Shown here one piece after another: positions 17,627 through 25,056 of a DNA stretch of 64,000 nt. Below the pieces are notes generated by a model, which did not search any database, was not told the origin of the DNA, and saw only the letters and a list, made by a program, of their open reading frames with translations. Position 1 is the stretch's first letter; each line of letters begins with the position of its first letter. The stretch spans positions 19,093-83,092 of the forward strand of contig JAUYNO010000067.1 of the NCBI GenBank assembly GCA_030696045.1, given 5' to 3'. This stretch comes from Stagnimonas sp. (lineage in GTDB: Bacteria; Pseudomonadota; Gammaproteobacteria; Nevskiales; Nevskiaceae). The translations under genes and the position numbers were made by a program.

Positions 17627-18558
17627 TGGGACACCTTGGCGATCTGGGATCCGAGGATAACTTCCACCACATCCGGCGCCGCCTTCCTGGCCTGCGCCGG
17701 CGGCGGCTTCACTCGCGACAGCTCGACGGCGGTAATGGCCTTGTCCGGCACCTTCTGATCGCGGGCATCGGTCTTGGCGGCCACCGACAGCGGCAGGCCG
17801 CTGTCGGTGACCTCGGTCAGCGCCTCTTCGGCGGTGGCGGTCTGCTGGCCGCGCAGCGCCAGCCGGACATCGCCGAGATTGGCGCCAAGCATGACCCGGG
17901 TGGTGTCGGCCTCCGGCACCGCGAGCACCGCCGTGCGCTGGCGCCGGCGGCTGGCCTCCTGGCCACCCTTGGCTTCTTCGTCCTTGAGTCCCTGCGGCCG
18001 CTCGATGATCCGCTCCTCGAACGCCAGCACCCGCGCGTTCTCCAGCAGCACCCGCGCCTGCGGACTCTCGACTCCAGGGCCGTTGCGGATATAGACCAGG
18101 ACATCGACCTGATCGCCGGGGCGCACGAAGCCACCGGCCGCGATCACCTCGTTGACTTCGAGGGCCAGTGCCTGGTGTCCAGCCGGGATCACCTTGGCCA
18201 GGATGTTCCCTTCCTTGAAGTAGCGTTTGGTTACCGGCGCGCCGGCGTCAATGTCGACCAGGGGCACCCGGTCCACCACCTCATCGAGGTTGGCGAAGTA
18301 TTCGACCGGGGTGACCGCCACCGGCACCAGCACGACATCGTCGCGGCTGATCGGCTTGTAGGCCGCCAGCGCTTGCCGCGCGACCACCGCCAGGATCTGT
18401 GGCGCCTGTTGCTGCTGCTGGCTGATCTTGGCCGCGTCGGCTTCCGCCTTGGCGGTACGGGCCGCGTAGTTGCGGCTCATCGAAAAGCCGAGGGCCGCGA
18501 GGACGAGGGTTAGCAGCACCAGTACCACCGCCGCGATTTTGAGTGCCGTGCTGCTCAT
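17623..18558 (-). CDS. rcpC: Flp pilus assembly protein RcpC (CpaB)
   Basis: RcpC/CpaB is a periplasmic, inner-membrane-anchored protein with a SAF domain that works with the RcpA secretin. I begin at the ATG at 18558 (MSSTALKIAAVVLVLLTLV), 15 codons inside the track ORF; the upstream part is polar. The anchor is followed by a coiled segment (AARTAKAEADAAKISQQQQQ), then the SAF region (YKPISRDDVVLVPVAV, PLVDIDAGAPVTKRYF). The core RPGDQVDVLVYIR is typical of CpaB, and 311 aa is an ordinary length. A 91-bp gap with a hairpin separates it from tadE. Confidence 0.92.
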   Translation of the reverse strand: MSSTALKIAAVVLVLLTLVLAALGFSMSRNYAARTAKAEADAAKISQQQQQAPQILAVVARQALAAYKPISRDDVVLVPVAVTPVEYFANLDEVVDRVPLVDIDAGAPVTKRYFKEGNILAKVIPAGHQALALEVNEVIAAGGFVRPGDQVDVLVYIRNGPGVESPQARVLLENARVLAFEERIIERPQGLKDEEAKGGQEASRRRQRTAVLAVPEADTTRVMLGANLGDVRLALRGQQTATAEEALTEVTDSGLPLSVAAKTDARDQKVPDKAITAVELSRVKPPPAQARKAAPDVVEVILGSQIAKVSQ

Positions 18559-18605
18559 GTCTGGCCTTTCCCTGTGTTGTTCCGCTCGTGAGGATTTTTG
18601 CACGT

Positions 18606-18623
18606 CCGCCCGTCCTTGGGCGG
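18606..18623. other. intercistronic hairpin between tadE and rcpC
   Basis: A 6-bp perfect stem CCGCCC/GGGCGG with a 6-nt loop sits in the only sizeable gap (91 bp) inside the Tad operon core. On the transcribed (minus) strand it is not followed by an uninterrupted U-run. It is therefore more likely an mRNA-stability or partial-attenuation element than a strong terminator. It could separate high expression of pilin and pseudopilin genes from the machine genes. Confidence 0.35.
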
Positions 18624-18649
18624 CCTGGTCCTGAATATTCTCTGAGGAC

Positions 18650-19120
18650 TCAGATCCGGGCCGTAGCCCTGGCCTGCAGTTGCGCCGGCAAGGGCGGCAG
18701 TGGGCCTATGGTCGGGAAGAAGTCGGCCCGATTGCTGAGATCGAAGGTCAGCGTGATGGTCACCACGTTGGCGCCGTCGACGGTCTGGAAACTCGGAATC
18801 ACCAGTTCACCGTTGGTGCCGATCACGCGGGCACGCTGGCTGGCCGGTAGCCAGCTGAGTTGGTTGCTGGCCAGGGCCTGCACCCGCGACTGGATGCGGG
18901 CGTCGTGGGTGGACGCTGGGCTGGGGTCGACGGCGATCGCCGCCTCGGCCAGGTACTGCGCGGTGTAGGTGATGCCCTGCTGGAGCACGTAGACGTAGGA
19001 GTAGACGACCGTGGCATACAGCAGCAGGAACAGCACAGGAAACACGAAGGCGAATTCCACGGCCGAAGAGCCGCGCTGCCGCCGGCAGGCCGTAGAGGTC
19101 GATGGGCGAATCGGGTTCAT
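18650..19120 (-). CDS. tadE: TadE-like minor pseudopilin
   Basis: TadE is a pseudopilin processed by TadV and needed for Flp pilus biogenesis. The track start at 19132 is a TTG. The ATG at 19120 overlaps the tadV stop (ATGA) and has GGGGAA upstream, so I use it (156 aa). After a short basic leader (CRRQRG) comes the pseudopilin-like hydrophobic stretch SSAVEFAFVFPVLFLLLYAT with the key glutamate at +5. A 100-residue periplasmic domain follows. No separate tadF is visible; tadG may take that place. Confidence 0.9.
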   Translation of the reverse strand: MNPIRPSTSTACRRQRGSSAVEFAFVFPVLFLLLYATVVYSYVYVLQQGITYTAQYLAEAAIAVDPSPASTHDARIQSRVQALASNQLSWLPASQRARVIGTNGELVIPSFQTVDGANVVTITLTFDLSNRADFFPTIGPLPPLPAQLQARATARI

Positions 19121-19575
19121 AGGTTTCCCCAATACGAGACCAGTAGCACGCCGACGAAGCCGCCACTCAGGGCAACCGCCGCCGGCAACCGTAACTTACG
19201 AGCAGATTCCAAACCAAGCTGCAGCACCATCAGCAGCGACATCGCACCGAGCAGCAGCGCCGCCAGCAGCAGGCTCAGCAACACCGCATCGCTGCCCTGC
19301 AGGAAGCCCATGACCGCCGCCAGCTTGACATCGCCAGCGCCGAACCGCGAAACCAGATAGCCGGGCAGTGTCAGCAACAAGGCCACCACCAGGCCGATGA
19401 AGCTGCCTGGCAGGGACACTCCCAGCAGACCTTGACCGCGCCAGAAACAAACTGCTCCTGCTGGCAGCAACACCGCCAGCAGGAGCAGGTTCGGGACTTT
19501 GCGCGAGCGCCAGTCCACGATGGCGACCAGCACGGCCCAGATCAGCAGGGCGGCGACAATCGCCTCCCGGCTCAC
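19117..19575 (-). CDS. tadV: prepilin peptidase TadV (CpaA)
   Basis: TadV is the aspartyl prepilin peptidase that cleaves Flp, TadE and related leaders. The 152-residue polytopic protein starts at a GTG at 19575. The first catalytic aspartate lies in AIVDWRSRKVPN, and the second in the GxGD motif RFGAGDVKLAAVMG. It lacks the N-methyltransferase domain of PilD, as expected for the short TadV/CpaA type. The gene follows flp after 14 bp and overlaps tadE by 4 bp. Confidence 0.93.
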   Translation of the reverse strand: MSREAIVAALLIWAVLVAIVDWRSRKVPNLLLLAVLLPAGAVCFWRGQGLLGVSLPGSFIGLVVALLLTLPGYLVSRFGAGDVKLAAVMGFLQGSDAVLLSLLLAALLLGAMSLLMVLQLGLESARKLRLPAAVALSGGFVGVLLVSYWGNL

Positions 19576-19589
19576 CGCCGACGGCTTAG

Positions 19590-19772
19590 TTAAGGGGGCA
19601 GGGCGTCGCTGATGGCGGTGAAGGCACCACCCAGCGCACCACTACCGTCGGACGGCGCGAACACCGCCATGATGGCGACCAGGGCCACGGCGATCAGACC
19701 AACGACCAGACCGTATTCCACGGCGCTGGCACCTTCTTCATCCTTGAGGAACTTCGTGATGTGCTTCAGCAT
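19590..19772 (-). CDS. flp: Flp major pilin
   Basis: This 60-residue prepilin has a short charged leader (MLKHITKFLKDEEG). A predicted cleavage between G and A is followed by the Flp motif ASAVEYGLVVGLIAVALVA, including the E-Y pair typical of Flp1 pilins. The C-terminal part is small and glycine-rich. A strong ribosome-binding site (TAGGAG) lies about 8 bases upstream of the ATG. As first gene of the operon with its own promoter region it should be the most highly expressed member. Confidence 0.95.
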   Translation of the reverse strand: MLKHITKFLKDEEGASAVEYGLVVGLIAVALVAIMAVFAPSDGSGALGGAFTAISDALPP

Positions 19773-19812
19773 GGTGTGCTCCTAGAGTTAAGCGTAGCGA
19801 CCGGGTGTTCGC

Positions 19813-19840
19813 TGTATCGCCGAGCCAGTATGCGTCGGAA
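19813..19840 (-). promoter_or_regulatory. candidate promoter of the flp-tad operon
   Basis: On the minus strand, a TTCCGA element (19840-19835) is followed after 16 bp by GATACA (19818-19813), about 40 bp upstream of the flp ATG. The match to a sigma-70 promoter is only partial. I did not find a good sigma-54 box here. The spacer 19773-19942 between flp and the divergent apaH must hold promoters for both. Confidence 0.3.
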
Positions 19841-19942
19841 TTTCCGGGCGTCAAAGGCGCCCGGCGTCAAAAAACCGCCGCTCATCCGCCAGCCATCGGA
19901 CCACGACCGCCGCCCCCTCCACAGGCCACCGTTCATCCGTCA

Positions 19943-20779
19943 ATGAGCCATTTCGCGATCGGCGACGTGCAGGGCTGCTACGGCGCACTGCAACGTCTGC
20001 TGGAACAATTGCGCTTCGATCCCGCACGCGACCGGCTCTGGTTCGCGGGCGACCTGGTCAATCGCGGCCCCGACTCTCTGCGTACCCTGCGCTTCGTCCG
20101 CGCGCTCGGTGACCGTGCAATCTGCGTGCTCGGCAATCACGACTTGCACCTGCTGGCGCGCGCCCAGGGCGGCCGCGGCGGCCGGCGCGACACCCTCGAT
20201 GCCCTGCTCGCCGCCAATGACCGTGACGAGCTGCTCGACTGGCTGCGCCATCGGCCGCTGCTGCACGAGTGGCAGGGCTGGGCTCTGCTGCACGCCGGAC
20301 TGCCGCCGCAATGGGACCTGCCACAGGCGCGGCGCGCAGCCAGGCAGGTGGAGGCCCTGCTGCGCGGTCCAGATCATCGACAGCTGCTGGCGCGCATGTA
20401 CGGCGACCAGCCGGCGCAATGGAGCGCCCAGCTGCGCGGCATCGCGCGCGCGCGCTTCGTCATCAACGCCTACACGCGGCTGCGCTACTGCGATGCTCAG
20501 GGCCGCTTCGACGCCCATGCCAAGGGCGCGCCCGGCAGTCAGCCGCCGGGCCTGCTGCCCTGGTTCGCGGTGCCGGGACGACGCAGCCGGGACACCGAGA
20601 TCGTGTTCGGACACTGGTCCACCCTGGGCCAGGTGCACTGGCCGGAGCACCGGGTCTGGGGCCTCGATACCGGCGCGGTCTGGGGTGGCAGGCTCACCGC
20701 GCTATGCCTGGAGACCCGCGAACTCAGCCAGGTCGATTGCAGCGAATATCGGCGGGCCGACGGCGAGGGCGGCGACTGA
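19943..20779 (+). CDS. apaH: symmetrical bis(5'-nucleosyl)-tetraphosphatase ApaH
   Basis: ApaH hydrolyses diadenosine tetraphosphate to two ADP and can decap Np4-capped RNA. The track ORF starts 46 codons upstream. The ATG at 19943 gives MSHFAIGDVQGCYGAL, the expected metallophosphatase start (278 aa). Metal-binding motifs are GDVQGC, WFAGDLVNRGP and LGNHDLHLLA, with a later histidine in FGHWSTLG. In many relatives apaH follows rsmA and apaG. Here it is 14 kb from rsmA, divergent from the Tad operon, and no apaG is present between them. Confidence 0.95.
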   Translation: MSHFAIGDVQGCYGALQRLLEQLRFDPARDRLWFAGDLVNRGPDSLRTLRFVRALGDRAICVLGNHDLHLLARAQGGRGGRRDTLDALLAANDRDELLDWLRHRPLLHEWQGWALLHAGLPPQWDLPQARRAARQVEALLRGPDHRQLLARMYGDQPAQWSAQLRGIARARFVINAYTRLRYCDAQGRFDAHAKGAPGSQPPGLLPWFAVPGRRSRDTEIVFGHWSTLGQVHWPEHRVWGLDTGAVWGGRLTALCLETRELSQVDCSEYRRADGEGGD

Positions 20780-20789
20780 GGCGCCCAGC

Positions 20790-20818
20790 AAAAAGCCCGG
20801 GGCCAGCCCGGGCTTTTT
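20790..20818. terminator. bidirectional Rho-independent terminator between apaH and the RND gene
   Basis: A 12-bp perfect inverted repeat AAAAAGCCCGGG / CCCGGGCTTTTT with a 5-nt loop lies just after the apaH stop. The A-run and T-run make it usable from both directions, fitting the convergent arrangement with the RND transporter gene. Confidence 0.92.
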
Positions 20819-20833
20819 GTCTGACGACCGCGC

Positions 20834-20869
20834 CTAGTGGCGCGGCTTAAACAGTTGCTTGTGTACGCC
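20834..20869 (-). pseudogene. possible 3'-end remnant of a second RND-like gene copy
   Basis: Read on the minus strand, this stretch encodes GVHKQLFKPRH followed by TAG. The neighbouring RND gene ends VFKPRH followed by TGA, 41 bp away in a different frame. Over the shared FKPRH codons the two DNA copies differ at three third positions, all synonymous, and use different stop codons. This pattern suggests the tail of a diverged paralogue, not a fresh slippage duplication. The match is short, so chance similarity remains possible. Confidence 0.4.
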
Positions 20870-20874
20870 CCGCC

Positions 20875-23721
20875 TCAATGGCGGGGCTTGAACACCGGCT
20901 GCTCGCCCGGCGCCAGTTCCTTCGGCTTGAGCAGGAAGATGGCGATGGCCGGCAGCAGCAGCAGGGCGCCGAACATGTTGGCGGTGAACATGAACACCAG
21001 CAGCTTGCCCATGTCGCGCTGGAACTGCAGGCCCGACCACAGCCAGGTGGCCACGCCGAAGCCCAGGGTGATGCCGGTGAAGGCCACGGCCTTGCCGGTC
21101 ATCTTCAGGGTCTTGAAGTAGGCCTCCTTGTACTTGAAGCCACCAGCCAGCGCGTCGGCGAAGGTGGCGTAGATGTAGATGCCGTAGTCGACACCGATAC
21201 CGGCCGCCAGCGCCACCACCGGCAAGGTCGCCGTCTTCATGCCGATGTCGAGAATCGCCATCACCGCGTAGGCCATCCAGCTCACCAGCGCCAGCGGCAG
21301 CATGATCGACAGGATCGAGGTGAACTCGAAGAAGCTGAGGAACACGCAGATGGCAATGCCGAAGTAGACGATGTAGAGGATCGGCTTCTCGAGGCGGTGC
21401 ACCTCCTCGTTGGTCGCCGCCATCACGCCGACCTGGCCCGAGGCGAGCGCGAAGTTGACCGGGCAAATCTTGTCGAAGCCCTTGTGCTTCTCGTCGGCAC
21501 TGGCGATGCCGGCCTCCAGCTCCTTGACGCCTTCGTCGGCGGCGATGGCCTCGTCACCGATTCCCTTGTGCGACTTCTTCAGCTTCTCGACGTAGCGCTG
21601 CAGCGATACCTTGGCCGCGCCCAGCTCTCGCCGCGCCAGCAGCTTGTCGGCGCAGTAGGCGGCGTCGACATCCTTGTGCACCTCGAAGAATTCAGCGCCG
21701 TTCTCCTCGTTGTAGCGGCCGACTTCCTCGACCAGCCGGTGCAGGGTGGAGGCCTTGTGATCGCGGGTGAACACCATCACCGCCATCGCCGAGCAGTTGG
21801 CCGACAGCAGGCCGGAGGAGGTCGGGATCGGGGTGATCGCCTGCACCATGGTGTACTGGTTGCGCGGCAGCACCTTGTATTTCGGGCTGGCCTCGGAGAA
21901 CGCCAGGTTGACCTGTCGCGCCGCCCAGGGCAGCGAGATGGTGGACTGCACGCCTTCGGTGTTGTCCATGCGCCAGCCGAAGCGGTCGATCTGCTCCATC
22001 ACCTCGTGCTTGACGCAGGCTTCCGGCTCGGTCTCGGCGATCACCTTGATGATGTCGGTACCGATGGCGAAGTTGGCCTGCACCGCCGCCGTGTCCTTGT
22101 TGTAGCGGGAATCCGGCAGCAGTTCGGGCACGCCGGCCTGGCTGTCGCCGACCTGCAGCTCCTTGCCCTTCCACAGGCTCCAGCCGAGCAGCAGGCCGGA
22201 GATCAGGATCGCGACGATGGCGGCCTTCTTGTTGGTCATGTTCGACAGCAGATGCCAGAGCGGATCGAAGATCGCGTCGCGCTTGTCCTGCTTGTCGGCG
22301 AAGGCCTTGGTGTCGCCGATGTCGATCCAGGTCAGCCAGATCGGCATCATCACCTTGTTGGTGACGATAATGGCCACCATGCCGAGGGTGGCGTTGAGCG
22401 CCATCTCGCGGATGATGTCGATCGGAATCAGACCGATCAGGGCGAAGCCGACCACGTCGGTCATGATCGCCATGGTTCCGTAGATGGCCAGGCGGCGCCA
22501 GGTTTCCAGCGAGGCATCGAAGCTGTTGCGCTGGTTGAGCGTGATCTCGCTGACCCAGGCGTTGCAGTACTGCACGCCATGGCTGACCGACACCGCCAGG
22601 ATCAGGAACGGCACCAGGATCGCGAAGGGGTCCAGGCCCTTGCCGAACAACTTCAGCAGGCCGAACTCCCAGATCACGGCCGTGATCGAGCAGACCAGGG
22701 GCAGCAGGGCCAGCTTGAAGCTGCCGAGATAGGCCCAGAGCAGCAGCTGGGTCAGCACCAGGGTCAGCAGGAAGAAGCCGACCACCGGCACCAGCTCCTC
22801 GATGATGTCGCCGACCACCTTGGCGAAGCCGAGGATGTGGACATTGATGTCCGCGTTGTACTGCGGATTGTCGACTTCCTCGACACTGGTCTGACCGATG
22901 CCGATGGTGACGATCTCGGGGGTGTCGTCCGAGGTCGGCTGGTACTTGTAGGAGAACTTGTAGCCGCGATCCAGCGCCTTGCTGAGGAAGCCATCCGGCA
23001 GCACGAAGCGCTCGCCCACCACGGTGCCGGCCACCACTGGGCCGACATCGCCCGTGGTCTTGTAGATGTACTTCTTCGGGCTCATGAAGCGCCCGCGCAC
23101 CTTGTCTTCCAGAATGCGGGCGACAGCGCCGTAGTCGAGCTTCTCGCCGCTGACCGGATCCACCTCCAGCAACTCGGAGTAGATCATCGCGCCACGCTGG
23201 TCGTTGGTGGTGTAGCGGCCGACATGCCCACCCTTGTTCACATTGCCCTTGACCAGGCCGAACATCTCCTCGGTCGGCTGGTACTCGGCGGGAATGACGT
23301 TGCCGCCCTTGAAGCCGCCTTCCACCACCTCGACGTAGCGCACGTCGGGCGTGAACAGCGAGGACACCCGCGAGCGATCAACGCCGGGCAGGAAGAACAC
23401 CTCGTCGGTCGCCGCCTTCAGCGAGGCCAGGAAGGCCTCGTTGTAGATCTCACCCTTGCCGTCCTTGTGGATCAGCGCCACCAGCACGTTGTTGGCGGAG
23501 CCAAACTCGGCCTGGTATTGCTTGAGCACCTTCATGTAGTCGTGCTCGAGCGGGATCGACTTGTCGTAGCCCGCGTCCGGCTTCATGGTCGAGGCGACCA
23601 TCGCGAAAACCGCGGTCAGCACCAGCAGGATGCTCATGGTTACCCAGCGGCGCGCGTAGATCAGCGGCTCGATGGCCCGGAGGACCTTCTGGGACTTGGT
23701 CAGGCTTCCATTGTCGCTCAT
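20875..23721 (-). CDS. RND-superfamily (MMPL-type) exporter
   Basis: This 948-residue inner-membrane protein has the duplicated MMPL layout. Helix 1 (WVTMSILLVLTAVFAMVAS) is followed by a large periplasmic loop and a block of five helices (VPVVGFFLLTLVLTQLLLWA onward). The second half repeats this, with helix IVAILISGLLLGWSL, another periplasmic domain, and a final helix block starting at ILYIVYFGIAICVFLSFF. A long coiled segment lies in the second periplasmic domain. MMPL/RND proteins of this class move lipids or hydrophobic compounds using the proton gradient. A GGGAG site precedes the ATG. The neighbouring ycf48-like and DUF1302 genes are common companions; the substrate is unknown. Confidence 0.88.
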   Translation of the reverse strand: MSDNGSLTKSQKVLRAIEPLIYARRWVTMSILLVLTAVFAMVASTMKPDAGYDKSIPLEHDYMKVLKQYQAEFGSANNVLVALIHKDGKGEIYNEAFLASLKAATDEVFFLPGVDRSRVSSLFTPDVRYVEVVEGGFKGGNVIPAEYQPTEEMFGLVKGNVNKGGHVGRYTTNDQRGAMIYSELLEVDPVSGEKLDYGAVARILEDKVRGRFMSPKKYIYKTTGDVGPVVAGTVVGERFVLPDGFLSKALDRGYKFSYKYQPTSDDTPEIVTIGIGQTSVEEVDNPQYNADINVHILGFAKVVGDIIEELVPVVGFFLLTLVLTQLLLWAYLGSFKLALLPLVCSITAVIWEFGLLKLFGKGLDPFAILVPFLILAVSVSHGVQYCNAWVSEITLNQRNSFDASLETWRRLAIYGTMAIMTDVVGFALIGLIPIDIIREMALNATLGMVAIIVTNKVMMPIWLTWIDIGDTKAFADKQDKRDAIFDPLWHLLSNMTNKKAAIVAILISGLLLGWSLWKGKELQVGDSQAGVPELLPDSRYNKDTAAVQANFAIGTDIIKVIAETEPEACVKHEVMEQIDRFGWRMDNTEGVQSTISLPWAARQVNLAFSEASPKYKVLPRNQYTMVQAITPIPTSSGLLSANCSAMAVMVFTRDHKASTLHRLVEEVGRYNEENGAEFFEVHKDVDAAYCADKLLARRELGAAKVSLQRYVEKLKKSHKGIGDEAIAADEGVKELEAGIASADEKHKGFDKICPVNFALASGQVGVMAATNEEVHRLEKPILYIVYFGIAICVFLSFFEFTSILSIMLPLALVSWMAYAVMAILDIGMKTATLPVVALAAGIGVDYGIYIYATFADALAGGFKYKEAYFKTLKMTGKAVAFTGITLGFGVATWLWSGLQFQRDMGKLLVFMFTANMFGALLLLPAIAIFLLKPKELAPGEQPVFKPRH

Positions 23722-23824
23722 GGATCAAAACTCCCCTCTGCTGCGCGCTGCTGACTAGAAGCGCTGTGTGGTTCGCTGCCGCAACCGCATGGTTGTAGGT
23801 GTGACTCGCCAGCCGAGATCTCGG

Positions 23825-24892
23825 CTAGTTGATCCGTAAGGCCTGCACGCCCTGCTCGCCCACCACCACCAGCCGGCCGGCCCAGACGTGGGCGGAGGCG
23901 AAGCTGCCGGTCACTTCCTTGTCGGTGGTGTTGCCGTTGGCATCGGTCTGCGGCCGGGTCACCACCAGCGCGCTGACGCCGCCGGAGCTGTCCAGGCGCA
24001 GCACCTTGCCGGCGAGGCCGACCAGGGCGACGCCGCCATCGGGCAGCGCGGTACCGCCGAAGAAGGAAGACACGGTGTTGACGTTGATCTGGGTCCAGAC
24101 GCCGGCCGCGACGTCGTCGCTGCGGTAGACGTTGCCGCGCAGACCGAAAATCAGCGCTCCCTTGTCGCCGACGGCGATGGCGCCGTAGAGCGAACCGTCG
24201 TAGGGCGAGACCAGCTTTTCCCAGTTGCTGCCGCCGTCAGTGGACAGGCCGGCGGTCCCTTGCTCTCCGACCACCAGCAGGCTGCCATTGCCCAGCTTGG
24301 CGATGCCATTGAGGTGCAACTCCTCTTCCCGGATCGCCGGCGCATTCACCTCGTTCCAGGTGGAGCCACCATCGCTGGTGCGGTACATCAGGCCGTAGGC
24401 GCCGAGCGCGATGACGTTGTCGGCATCGAGCGCGAGCACGCTCAGGAAAGGCTTTTCCAACTCCGGCTGAAAATTCTGCAGCAGCCAGGTCTTGCCGCCA
24501 TCGCTGGTCTTCAGGATCACCGCGTCGTGACCAACGGCGTAGCCGATGTTCTCGTCCGCGAAGGCGATGCCGGTCAGCGCCGAACGCGATGGTGTCTGTA
24601 CCTGGGCCCAGTCGCGGGCATTGTTGGAAACCAGCACCGTGCCGCGGTCGCCGACGGCGAACAGGTGCTTGCCGGAGGTGGTTACATCCAGCAACAGACC
24701 GCGATAGGCCAGCCGGGAAAGTTCGGACGGACGCGGCTTGACCGGCGGAGTGGCGGCTTCGGGGGCGGCCACCTCTTCGGCGGGGACCTCCGCCTCGGCA
24801 GCGACCTCGTCCTGCGCGATCAGCGCCCCAGCAAAGGAGGACAGAACCAAGCCGGCCAGCATGGTCAGCTTCAGCGAATCCCGCTTCTTCAT
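23825..24892 (-). CDS. exported Ycf48-like beta-propeller protein
   Basis: The 355-residue protein has a signal peptide (LAGLVLSSFAGALIAQ) and an acidic Ala/Glu-rich linker. A beta-propeller follows, with repeated BNR/Asp-box-like motifs TSDGGKTW, TSDGGSTW and STDGGSNW and recurring GDRGT/GDKGA turns. This is the Ycf48-like fold named after a photosystem II assembly factor. In proteobacteria it is regularly encoded beside RND exporters and DUF1302 proteins, where a periplasmic scaffolding role is plausible but unproven. AAGGTG precedes the ATG. The RND gene follows after 103 bp. Confidence 0.87.
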   Translation of the reverse strand: MKKRDSLKLTMLAGLVLSSFAGALIAQDEVAAEAEVPAEEVAAPEAATPPVKPRPSELSRLAYRGLLLDVTTSGKHLFAVGDRGTVLVSNNARDWAQVQTPSRSALTGIAFADENIGYAVGHDAVILKTSDGGKTWLLQNFQPELEKPFLSVLALDADNVIALGAYGLMYRTSDGGSTWNEVNAPAIREEELHLNGIAKLGNGSLLVVGEQGTAGLSTDGGSNWEKLVSPYDGSLYGAIAVGDKGALIFGLRGNVYRSDDVAAGVWTQINVNTVSSFFGGTALPDGGVALVGLAGKVLRLDSSGGVSALVVTRPQTDANGNTTDKEVTGSFASAHVWAGRLVVVGEQGVQALRIN

Positions 24893-25010
24893 GTGTTCAC
24901 CTTATCTTGATGAATGCCCTCGGCCACTCGCCGAGGTCTCCTCCCAGCAAATCCTGCCTGAGGCGGATTCGAGGGGAATGCTACACGCTCGATTGCCGGC
25001 GCGCGCGCCC

Positions 25011-25036
25011 CCCGCCCCAAAAAATGCGTGGGCGGG
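25011..25036. other. intercistronic hairpin downstream of the DUF1302 gene
   Basis: A 7-bp perfect stem CCCGCCC/GGGCGGG with a 12-nt loop lies 20 bp past the DUF1302 stop, in the 164-bp gap before the ycf48-like gene. There is no U-run on the transcribed strand, so it may tune the relative mRNA levels instead of ending transcription. Confidence 0.35.
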
Positions 25037-25056
25037 ATGCGCGCTTCCGGAGCGGC

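Noticed and set aside
20878-23754. 958-codon plus-strand ORF antisense to the RND gene
   Set aside because: It is a shadow of high third-position GC in the real gene. Its product is rich in His, Arg, Gln and Val without domain motifs, and the opposite strand encodes a clear transporter.
25011-25036. strong terminator after the DUF1302 gene
   Set aside because: The hairpin is good but no U-run follows on the transcribed strand, so I list it only as an intercistronic hairpin.
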